Part shown: positions 1 to 5,192 of the stretch, one piece after another | How the letters are laid out: each line of letters starts with the position of its first letter | Numbering within the stretch: the first letter of the stretch is position 1 | Assembly: GCA_029978815.1 (NCBI GenBank) | Contig: JAPOIQ010000101.1 | Coordinates: forward strand, 1 to 5,437 | Origin: a bacterium | GTDB lineage: Bacteria > Actinomycetota > Acidimicrobiia > Acidimicrobiales > Ilumatobacteraceae | Direction of reading: 5' to 3' | Length of the DNA stretch: 5,437 nt | Notes under the pieces: model-generated | Databases searched by the model: none | What the model saw: the letters and a program-made list of their open reading frames with translations, nothing else | What the model was told of the DNA's origin: nothing | Program-made: the position numbers and the translations under genes

Positions 1-369
1 CTCACGCATCGCTCGAAGCGGAAGTCGACGATTCTCACCAACACGGCTCGCAATTGGCTCCCACCATGCGCCAATGCCGCACATCACGCGACTTTCACCA
101 TCGACGAGACCACCCAGTTCCCACATGGTGCTCCACGTTGCCGCGATGACTGCGGGGTTGCGGGTCCAAATGGGCAACACACCAGAACCGATTCGCAGGC
201 GCTTTGTCTCGGTGAGCAGCGCGCTCATTAACACGACGCAGTCTCGGGCGAGACGAGTGTCGGCCTGCCAAATTTCGGAGAATCCCTGTTCTTCTGCGTA
301 CTTCGCCATTTCGATCTCATAGGAGATCGGATGCTTGTCTTGCAGATATAGGGCCATGCGCTGCGCCAT
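1..369 (-). CDS. Luciferase-like (LLM-class) flavin/F420-dependent oxidoreductase, N-terminal part (C-terminus beyond left edge)
   Basis: The minus frame is open for 123 codons from an ATG at 369 to the window edge. Proteins of this family (about 300-350 aa) are TIM barrels that use FMNH2 or F420 for oxidation or reduction. Seen here: the N-terminal strand/helix unit ending GFSEIWQAD (about residues 29-37), a helix followed by [11 protein letters not shown] (about 56-66), and [13 protein letters not shown] (about 70-82). The block [19 protein letters not shown] (about 93-111) resembles the methylenetetrahydromethanopterin-reductase-like branch more than bacterial luciferase or SsuD. The gene begins 10 nt after the stop of the upstream amidohydrolase on the same strand, so the two are probably cotranscribed and translationally linked. 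There is no clear Shine-Dalgarno; a second in-frame ATG at 357 is the alternative start. The cofactor (FMN or F420) and substrate cannot be decided from this part. The family call is firm. Confidence 0.88.
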   Translation of the reverse strand, partial: MAQRMALYLQDKHPISYEIEMAKYAEEQGFSEIWQADTRLARDCVVLMSALLTETKRLRIGSGVLPIWTRNPAVIAATWSTMWELGGLVDGESRVMCGIGAWWEPIASRVGENRRLPLRAMRE

Positions 370-379
370 GGCGCCGAGA

Positions 380-1624
380 TTAGGTGATAACCGGTGGGAA
401 CTCGCTCATTGCGCTGGTGCGGGCGACGACTTGTCCACCCTTTAAGACAATTCGATCGGCTGGTGCCTCTGCAATTGCCTGACGAGTCGAACCTGCTCGC
501 ACAGCGAGAAGGTCTGCGGGTTTGCCAACCTCGATTGAGACTTCAGGCATCCCGAGGGCTTTGCGTGGATTAGCCGAAATGGTTGCAAATGCGTCGCTTG
601 GGAGCATGTGGCCCGCCATCACCATCAATGCAGCCGTCTCGAATGGATCGTTCCTTCCCACAAAGTTGAAAGGATCTTGAGCGTTGTCCGCTCCTGCGAC
701 AAGATTCACTCCAGCCGCCACCAACGCATGAATAGCAGTAAGGCCTCGAGGTGTCGCCACCGGGTCATCGCGCCCTTGCAGAAACAGGTTGGTTTGCGGC
801 AACGCAACGATGGACACCTCCGCTGCGGCGATGTTCTCGGCTAGCGGCAGAACCTGCTCAACAGGAAGCATTCCAAGGCTCACGCAGTGGCTTGCGGTGG
901 TCAAAATCCCAGAGCCACTCGAGTATCGAACCACATCATTAATCGTCAACGCTGCAGGGTCGAGAGTCTCATCAACATGCAGATCAACTTTGCGTTGATG
1001 ACGCTCAGCGAGTTCGAACACTTTCGAAACGCATGAGTCTGAATCAGGCTCAAGGTGAGGGCATCCACCAATGACTTCTACTCCAAGTTCGATTGCGTCG
1101 CTGAGGGCTGCGAGGTTCAGGTCACTCCCCTCACCGCTCATCGGCATATACGTCAGTGCAACAAACTCAATGTCCATACGCTGCCTGAACGCTGCTGCGG
1201 CCTCGATGGCGGCAACGAGATAACGGGTCGAGACCGGTCCACCAACATTGATGTGACTTCGAACCGCGGTAACCCCGCTTGCGAGCAGCATCTCCAGCGA
1301 GCGGCGGATTCGAGCAACCATTTCTTCGTGACCGATTACTCCCGAAGCTTCAGCGTCTCGCCACCCATGGATTGCCCCCATCAAGTCGCCCTTCGGGTTA
1401 GGTACGACATCTGCGGTGAGCGATTTATCGAGATGTGCGTGAGGTTCAACTAAAGAGGGGACGACAAGGCGTCCATCGAGATTTACGTGATCGACGTTGT
1501 CACTTGAGACGTCACCTTCTCGCTCCGAAACCTCGATGATGCGACCATCGCTATCCACGAGAATGTGTGGAGTCGAACCATCCTCAAGTACGCCGCCGGA
1601 GATGAGGGTTCGAGGTTGGGTCAT
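380..1624 (-). CDS. Cytosine-deaminase-type metal-dependent amidohydrolase, substrate unknown
   Basis: This 414-aa cytosolic protein belongs to the amidohydrolase superfamily, near CodA and N-isopropylammelide hydrolase. These are TIM-barrel enzymes in which one metal activates water to deaminate or hydrolyse cyclic amidines and amides. Metal-site motifs by eye: EPHAHLDK (His62, His64), DLHVDETLD (His216, catalytic Glu219), ASHCVSLG (His246) and GADNAQDPF (Asp313). NLFLQGRDD (279-287) matches the NIHLQGR segment of CodA. N- and C-terminal segments (to about 58 and from about 366, [13 protein letters not shown]) form the usual small beta-sandwich. Length is normal for the family. Two substrate-pocket positions differ from CodA: the HDD motif is replaced by ADN (Asn314), and the VAFPQ segment with Gln156 by VALTYM (155-160), so cytosine is an unlikely substrate. 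No Shine-Dalgarno precedes the ATG; a TATGAT box lies 6 nt upstream. It leads a minus-strand pair with the luciferase-like gene and diverges from the creatininase-family gene. Confidence 0.9.
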   Translation of the reverse strand: MTQPRTLISGGVLEDGSTPHILVDSDGRIIEVSEREGDVSSDNVDHVNLDGRLVVPSLVEPHAHLDKSLTADVVPNPKGDLMGAIHGWRDAEASGVIGHEEMVARIRRSLEMLLASGVTAVRSHINVGGPVSTRYLVAAIEAAAAFRQRMDIEFVALTYMPMSGEGSDLNLAALSDAIELGVEVIGGCPHLEPDSDSCVSKVFELAERHQRKVDLHVDETLDPAALTINDVVRYSSGSGILTTASHCVSLGMLPVEQVLPLAENIAAAEVSIVALPQTNLFLQGRDDPVATPRGLTAIHALVAAGVNLVAGADNAQDPFNFVGRNDPFETAALMVMAGHMLPSDAFATISANPRKALGMPEVSIEVGKPADLLAVRAGSTRQAIAEAPADRIVLKGGQVVARTSAMSEFPPVIT

Positions 1625-1630
1625 GTGAGC

Positions 1631-1636
1631 ATCATA
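1631..1636 (-). promoter_or_regulatory. Candidate -10 box (TATGAT) for a leaderless amidohydrolase transcript
   Basis: On the minus strand TATGAT ends 6 nt before the A of the ATG at 1624, which would put the transcription start at the start codon. No Shine-Dalgarno is present, consistent with leaderless translation as is common in actinobacteria. No good -35 hexamer is visible at normal spacing. This is a pattern match only. Confidence 0.42.
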
Positions 1637-1646
1637 TTCTTCGGCG

Positions 1647-1652
1647 TAGATT
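1647..1652 (+). promoter_or_regulatory. Candidate -10 box (TAGATT) for the creatininase-family gene
   Basis: TAGATT fits the actinobacterial TANNNT -10 pattern. It lies only 1 nt before the ATG at 1654 but exactly 7 nt before the in-frame ATG at 1660. If it is real, the true protein is leaderless and starts at 1660 (MNASES...), two residues shorter than the longest reading. It lies 10 nt from the opposing TATGAT box, so the two promoters would share one short region. Confidence 0.35.
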
Positions 1653-1653
1653 C

Positions 1654-2442
1654 ATGGCTATGAACGCAAGCGAAAGCCGTCGATACGCCGACATCGTGGG
1701 TCCAGATATTGGTGATGTCATTTCTGAAGAATCCATCATCGTGTTACCGGTTGGAGCCGTCGAGCAACATGGCCCGCACTTACCAATGTCGGTCGATGAC
1801 GTTATCGCAACCGAAACGACGACTGAGGTTGTGCGGCGGTTCGGTGGCGATCTTGATCTCTGGCAACTCCCCTCGCTATCAATATCGAAGTCAAACGAGC
1901 ACGCCTGGAGTTCAGGCACTCTCTGGTATTCGGCTGAGACGATGATGTCGATACTCCATGACATCGGCCGTTCGATTTCAACGACCCGGGCCGAGCGACT
2001 TGTGCTACTCAACGGCCACGGTGGTAACACCACGCTGCTCAACACTGCGTTACGCGAACTTCGGCTGGCGTACGGACTCAAGACGTTTCTCGTTCATCCA
2101 TCTCTCCCGCCCGCGTACGGAGGCTCGTCCACCGAAGACGAGTTAGGAATGGGTATTCACGGAGGACTCAACGAGACGTCAGTGTTTATGCATCTTCGGC
2201 CGAATCTTGTCGACCTCAGCCGCGCCGAGCGAAAAGTTCCTGAGGCGCTAGCCGAAAATGAACACGTGAAGTTCGGAGGGTCGGTTGCGTTCGGTTGGCT
2301 GTCGAACGACTTTGATGATGCTGGTTATATCGGTGACCCGACGGGAGCGAACGCTGAGCGTGGCGCCGAGTTGTTCAATCACGCGGTTGAACGCATTGGG
2401 GAGCAGATGGCGGAAATCCGGGAATTTAATTTTGGTCGATGA
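1654..2442 (+). CDS. Creatininase-superfamily amidohydrolase, substrate unknown
   Basis: This 262-aa cytosolic protein has the creatininase fold, a binuclear-metal amidohydrolase family that includes creatininase, the mycofactocin peptidase MftE and the archaeal FAPy deformylase ArfB. Seen: LPVGAVEQHGPHLP (31-44, with Glu37 and His39), SVDD (Asp48), LLNGHGGN (118-125, His122) and IHGGLNETSVFM (168-179, Glu174). Glu37, His39, Asp48, His122 and Glu174 are the expected metal ligands. Pseudomonas creatininase has NGHYEN with a Glu ligand two residues after His; here that position is Gly124 and the ligand role would fall to Glu174, as in most non-creatininase members. It should therefore not be called creatininase. 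There is no Shine-Dalgarno; the start is the ATG at 1654 or, if leaderless, at 1660. It diverges by 29 bp from the cytosine-deaminase-type gene, suggesting joint control and perhaps consecutive steps on a cyclic amide or amidine. Confidence 0.88.
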   Translation: MAMNASESRRYADIVGPDIGDVISEESIIVLPVGAVEQHGPHLPMSVDDVIATETTTEVVRRFGGDLDLWQLPSLSISKSNEHAWSSGTLWYSAETMMSILHDIGRSISTTRAERLVLLNGHGGNTTLLNTALRELRLAYGLKTFLVHPSLPPAYGGSSTEDELGMGIHGGLNETSVFMHLRPNLVDLSRAERKVPEALAENEHVKFGGSVAFGWLSNDFDDAGYIGDPTGANAERGAELFNHAVERIGEQMAEIREFNFGR

Positions 2443-2488
2443 TGCCCGCTCCTCGATTGTCGTCGCTTCGTTGACGCTCGGTCTGCAA

Positions 2489-2494
2489 TAGGCT
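2489..2494 (+). promoter_or_regulatory. Candidate -10 box (TAGGCT) for a leaderless metallophosphoesterase transcript
   Basis: TAGGCT fits TANNNT and ends exactly 7 nt before the A of the ATG at 2502. No Shine-Dalgarno is seen before that ATG. A TTGACG lies upstream at 2471-2476, but the spacer would be only 12 nt, too short for a normal -35 element. This suggests the gene may have its own promoter rather than depending only on read-through from the creatininase-family gene 59 nt upstream. Confidence 0.38.
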
Positions 2495-2501
2495 CGCGGC
2501 C

Positions 2502-3311
2502 ATGCTGGTTGCACAACTCAGTGACCCCCACATTTTCGCGCGAGGCAAGTTGATGGAGGGTGTGGTCGACACCGCAGCCAATCTTTCACTTGCACTGGCG
2601 TCACTTGAAAACATCGCTCCAACGCCTGATTTCGTCGTGCTGACCGGCGATTTAGTGAACGATGGCCAGGCAGACCAATATGAACATCTCAAGGAAGTGC
2701 TCGGGAGCAGCCTCGACTCCTTTATCGTCGTCGCAGGAAATCACGACGATCGCGCTGGCCTCCGGGCCTTGTTTCCCCAGCTTTCCTCAGTGGGTTCGGG
2801 TAACGAGCCAATCGATTACGTGATTGATGCGGAACGAGACGGACGTTCGCTCTCACTTATTGTGCTCGACACGACTGTCCCTGGTGAACATGCCGGTGCG
2901 CTCGATGCAACCCAGTTGGAGTGGCTAAATGTCCAACTTGGTGAAAGATGTGACCGAGAGGTTCTCATCGTGCAGCACCATCCCCCTTTCAAGAGTGGCA
3001 TCGGTTTCATGGATACCTATGGGCTGCGTGGCGCTGAGGGCGAGGCTGCAGTTGTTGCGAAGTATCCAAACGTGGCTGCGGTGATATCGGGCCACCTACA
3101 TCGGCCCGCAACCGCTTCGTGGGGTGGAACGGTTGCGTTTGCATCCCCGTCGACTGCCGCACAAGTTTCTCCGTCGTTCAACGGCGAGACCACTTCATAC
3201 ACCGGCGAACCCGGCATGCTGTCACTTCATTGGTGGACTCCAGAAGGGGTGGCATCTCACGTTCAACCAGTTGGCGACAACGGTCGTTGGGTGCCTGAAT
3301 GGGCCAAGTAG
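2502..3311 (+). CDS. Class III (CpdA/GpdQ-like) metallophosphoesterase
   Basis: This 269-aa cytosolic calcineurin-like phosphoesterase has no signal peptide or membrane segment. The family hydrolyses phosphodiesters such as 3',5'-cyclic nucleotides or glycerophosphodiesters at a two-metal site. The full ligand set is visible: SDPHI (Asp8, His10), LTGDLVNDG (Asp50), VAGNHDD (Asn80, His81), VQHHPPF (His159/His160) and SGHLHRP (His198, His200). The first four positions fall on the same numbers as recalled for Enterobacter GpdQ (Asp8, His10, Asp50, Asn80), and length is close to that enzyme, so the domain is complete. The start is fixed because the first beta strand (MLVAQLSDPH) begins directly at the ATG. 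It follows the creatininase-family stop by 59 nt and precedes the transporter leader by 159 nt. Whether it serves the same pathway or has a general role (cAMP or phosphodiester turnover) is unknown. Confidence 0.9.
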   Translation: MLVAQLSDPHIFARGKLMEGVVDTAANLSLALASLENIAPTPDFVVLTGDLVNDGQADQYEHLKEVLGSSLDSFIVVAGNHDDRAGLRALFPQLSSVGSGNEPIDYVIDAERDGRSLSLIVLDTTVPGEHAGALDATQLEWLNVQLGERCDREVLIVQHHPPFKSGIGFMDTYGLRGAEGEAAVVAKYPNVAAVISGHLHRPATASWGGTVAFASPSTAAQVSPSFNGETTSYTGEPGMLSLHWWTPEGVASHVQPVGDNGRWVPEWAK

Positions 3312-3397
3312 TAGGTGCCTAACCCGAAGGCTTCTCGCTATTCAGCCATTGTTTTGTGAACATTTATGGAAAGTTAAGTAAAAACCGTGGGAATGGG

Positions 3398-3415
3398 TTC
3401 CGTTTATTCCGTTTA
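3398..3415. repeat. Perfect 9-bp tandem direct repeat (TTCCGTTTA x2), possible operator
   Basis: TTCCGTTTA occurs twice without a gap (3398-3406 and 3407-3415), and each side carries GGG (3395-3397 and 3416-3418). It lies 56 nt before the ATPase start and just upstream of, or overlapping, the candidate -10 boxes. Tandem half-sites of this size are typical of binding by a regulator whose subunits bind side by side. The repeat is certain; the operator role is inferred. Confidence 0.6.
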
Positions 3416-3457
3416 GGGTTCGCAAACCGACTATGTTCAAGACCGTGAATCGATTCC

Positions 3458-3465
3458 AAGGTGAG
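3458..3465 (+). promoter_or_regulatory. Shine-Dalgarno of the ABC ATPase gene (AAGGTGAG)
   Basis: AAGGTGAG ends 5 nt before the ATG at 3471 and pairs well with the 16S rRNA 3' end. This fixes the start and shows that this gene, unlike its upstream neighbours, has a conventional leader. Confidence 0.7.
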
Positions 3466-3470
3466 CAGCG

Positions 3471-4244
3471 ATGACAGCGGCCGACAGCACCGTTAAGGCA
3501 AGTGGAGTGGGGACGCCCGTACTTTCGTTTGACCACACCCAGATGACCTTTCCCGATGGCACAGAAGCTGTGCGAGACGTGAGCCTCAACATCTCGCGCG
3601 GCGAGTTTGTCACGATCGTCGGTCCATCTGGTTGCGGTAAGTCAACCTTGTTGAAGATTGCGTCTGGACTCCTCGACGCAACAGGCGGAAATGTGACGGT
3701 TGACCGAGACCGATTGGGCTACGTCTTCCAGGATGCGACTCTTCTGCCCTGGCGTACGGTGCTGAGCAATGTAGAGTTGTTGGCGGAGTTACACGACATT
3801 CCGAAGGATGAGCGTCGTCGGTTGGCGCTTGAGGCAATCGAAACCGTTGGGCTTTCGGGCTTCGTGAATCACTATCCTCGCTCGCTCTCAGGCGGCATGA
3901 AGATGAGAGCCTCACTTGCTCGCACGCTGACGCTCAAGCCTCCTGTGTTTCTCTTTGATGAGCCGTTTGGCGCGGTTGATGAGATCACTCGAGAACATCT
4001 CAATGATGAGACGCAGCGACTTTTTCAGTCAGAAGGATTCGCTGGCCTCTTCATCACCCACTCCATTGCGGAGGCGGTCTTCATGTCGACGAAGGTGATG
4101 GTCATGAGCGCCCGACCCGGACGAATCGTTGCCGAATTCGACGTGCCATTTGACTACCCGCGAAAGCCAGAACTGCGGTTTGACCCCGAATTCGCTGCGC
4201 TAAGCGGTGAGATTTCGCGAGAGTTGAGAGGTTCCCACCAATGA
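3471..4244 (+). CDS. NitT/TauT-type ABC transporter ATP-binding protein
   Basis: This 257-aa cytoplasmic ATPase energises the permease encoded next to it. All nucleotide-binding motifs are present: Walker A GPSGCGKST (51-59), Q-loop VFQD (Gln87) followed by ATLLPWRTV (typical of the SsuB/TauB/ThiZ group), signature LSGGM (139-143), Walker B VFLFDEPF with catalytic Glu164 (159-166), D-loop GAVD (167-170) and switch His197 in FITHSIAEA. The stretch after the signature reads KMRASLART rather than the commoner RQRVALARA, a mild variation. Length is normal. About 17 poorly conserved residues precede the first strand (VLSF). The start has a good Shine-Dalgarno. The stop overlaps the permease start as ATGA, implying coupled translation. 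Family members import sulfonates, taurine, riboflavin, thiamine pyrimidines and similar small molecules; the ATPase does not reveal the substrate. Confidence 0.95.
   Translation: MTAADSTVKASGVGTPVLSFDHTQMTFPDGTEAVRDVSLNISRGEFVTIVGPSGCGKSTLLKIASGLLDATGGNVTVDRDRLGYVFQDATLLPWRTVLSNVELLAELHDIPKDERRRLALEAIETVGLSGFVNHYPRSLSGGMKMRASLARTLTLKPPVFLFDEPFGAVDEITREHLNDETQRLFQSEGFAGLFITHSIAEAVFMSTKVMVMSARPGRIVAEFDVPFDYPRKPELRFDPEFAALSGEISRELRGSHQ
4226..4231 (+). promoter_or_regulatory. Probable ribosome binding site of the permease gene (GAGAGG)
   Basis: GAGAGG lies inside the 3' end of the ATPase gene, 9 nt before the ATG at 4241. Together with the ATGA overlap it supports that start and permits both coupled and fresh initiation. 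Confidence 0.45.
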
Positions 4245-5137
4245 CCATTACACATGATGATGATCAGCAGATTTCCACGGCCGATGATGGCTCGAGCGCG
4301 GATGCTGGTGCTCCCGTCTTGGGTGGCAAGAAGCGTCGTCGCAGCGCAGCAGATCTTGCTCGCCAGTTCCTTCCACCGCTCTTCTTAGGCGCTCTCATCG
4401 TTGGAGCGTGGTATTACGTGTCATATGGTTTGCTCACCGAAGAGCGCCGATTCTTGTTGCGTCCTCCGCATGAGATCCTTCAGGTCGGATTCTTAGATTG
4501 GGATCACTTCTCCGAGATCTTGCAAGCACTGTGGAGCTCAACTCGGGTAGCCCTCATCGGTCTCGCAATCTCGATCACGATTGGCTTCTTTCTGGCAACC
4601 ATTATGAGTCAGACGAAGATCGTCGAGCGAGCGATCTTCCCCTACATGGTGATGCTGCAGGCAATCCCAATTCTTGCCATCGTTCCACTCATCGGCTTTT
4701 GGTGGGGCTACGGAACGACGTCACGTATTGCGGTGTGCGTCATCATTTCTCTGTTCCCCATCATCGTGAACACGTTGTTCGGGCTGCAATCTGCCGAGCG
4801 TGGGCTTCACGATTTGTTTACGTTGCACCATGCATCTCGTTTGACCCGATTACGCAAGTTGATGTTCCCCGCCGCTCGCCCAGCGATCTTTGCCGGTCTT
4901 CGTATCTCGGCCGGACTTTCAGTGATTGGTGCCATCGTCGGCGACTATTTCTTTGGCCAAGGAGCAGTTGGCATTGGCCAGCTTCTCAAGCGGTACTCAA
5001 GCCGACTTGAAGGAGAAGAGCTCCTCGCTGCCGTCATCATGTCATCAGCGCTCGGTGTCGTCGTCTTCTTGTTCTTTGGCTGGCTGCAAAACGTTGCCAT
5101 TGGCAAATGGCACGAATCATCAGGCGTCGATTCGTAA
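4241..5137 (+). CDS. NitT/TauT-type ABC transporter permease
   Basis: This 298-aa inner-membrane protein of the BPD_transp_1 (SsuC/TauC/ThiX-like) family forms the membrane channel of the importer, presumably as a homodimer. About six hydrophobic spans are visible: 43-63, 100-121, 130-152, 161-181, 216-238 and 262-284. The cytoplasmic coupling (EAA) loop covers about 187-220, ending FPAARPAIFAGLR, the usual family ending. The Gly expected in the HGAS-like core is His197 (LHHAS), a deviation from the consensus. A hydrophilic, acidic N-terminal tail (1-29) and a KKRRR cluster (30-34) precede the first span; the positive cluster agrees with a cytoplasmic N-terminus. It overlaps the ATPase stop by 4 nt and is followed 55 nt later by the binding-protein gene. 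The fold and family are clear, the transported compound is not. Confidence 0.94.
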   Translation: MTITHDDDQQISTADDGSSADAGAPVLGGKKRRRSAADLARQFLPPLFLGALIVGAWYYVSYGLLTEERRFLLRPPHEILQVGFLDWDHFSEILQALWSSTRVALIGLAISITIGFFLATIMSQTKIVERAIFPYMVMLQAIPILAIVPLIGFWWGYGTTSRIAVCVIISLFPIIVNTLFGLQSAERGLHDLFTLHHASRLTRLRKLMFPAARPAIFAGLRISAGLSVIGAIVGDYFFGQGAVGIGQLLKRYSSRLEGEELLAAVIMSSALGVVVFLFFGWLQNVAIGKWHESSGVDS

Positions 5138-5150
5138 CTTCCTAGTCCCT

Positions 5151-5176
5151 ACCACCACACCCACCCACAACCACAA
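5151..5176 (+). other. Adenine/cytosine-only tract upstream of the binding-protein gene
   Basis: Twenty-six consecutive bases consist only of A and C on the coding strand, in the 55-nt gap between the permease stop and the binding-protein start. Without G or U the RNA cannot fold on itself here, so the ribosome binding site just downstream should stay exposed. A role in raising translation of the binding protein over the membrane subunits is plausible but not shown. Confidence 0.55.
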
Positions 5177-5179
5177 TCC

Positions 5180-5188
5180 AAGGGGGAG
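5180..5188 (+). promoter_or_regulatory. Shine-Dalgarno that fixes a TTG start (AAGGGGGAG)
   Basis: AAGGGGGAG ends 4 nt before the TTG at 5193. No ATG or GTG is available in frame near the N-terminus, so this site decides the start of the binding protein. Confidence 0.75.
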
Positions 5189-5192
5189 AACC

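Larger units (their letters stand above)
3312..3470 (+). promoter_or_regulatory. Non-coding leader/promoter region of the ABC transporter genes
   Basis: These 159 nt hold no credible gene and are more A+T-rich than their surroundings, especially 3341-3385. They contain a perfect 9-bp tandem repeat at 3398-3415. Short inverted repeats are GGAA-tggg-TTCC (3390-3401) and GGTT-cgca-AACC (3417-3428). AAACCG occurs twice (3382-3387 and 3424-3429). TATGTT at 3432-3437 is the best-placed -10 candidate: it would start transcription near 3444 and leave a leader of about 27 nt with the Shine-Dalgarno. No matching -35 is clear, and TAGGGT at 3414-3419 is an alternative. No TPP or FMN riboswitch core was recognised. 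Confidence 0.5.

Noticed and set aside
74..322. Plus-strand open frame of 82 codons
   Set aside because: It is antisense to the luciferase-like gene, whose minus-strand translation shows clear family motifs. The plus-strand product has low-complexity, Arg/Ser-rich composition and no recognisable domain.
380..1624. Naming the gene codA (cytosine deaminase)
   Set aside because: Substrate-pocket residues differ from CodA (Asn314, and no Gln in the VALTYM segment), so only the superfamily is supported.
1632..2081. Minus-strand open frame of 149 codons opposite the creatininase-family gene
   Set aside because: The plus-strand protein has all family metal motifs. The antisense product is Ser/Arg-rich without motifs, a shadow of codon bias.
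2471..2476. TTGACG as -35 element of the phosphoesterase gene
   Set aside because: It is one base from consensus but only 12 nt from the TAGGCT box, and nothing -10-like lies at 16-18 nt.
3329..3347. GGCT...AGCC stem followed by ATTGTTTTG as a terminator after the phosphoesterase gene
   Set aside because: The stem has only 4 bp with an 11-nt loop, and the T tract is interrupted, too weak for a Rho-independent terminator.
3312..3470. TPP or FMN riboswitch before the transporter genes
   Set aside because: The conserved TPP core (CTGAGA) is not found and I see nothing resembling the FMN element; the leader is also short for either plus an expression platform.
4498..5010. Plus-strand open frame of 170 codons inside the permease gene
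   Set aside because: It is an out-of-frame shadow; the overlapping permease frame has six hydrophobic spans and the family loop.
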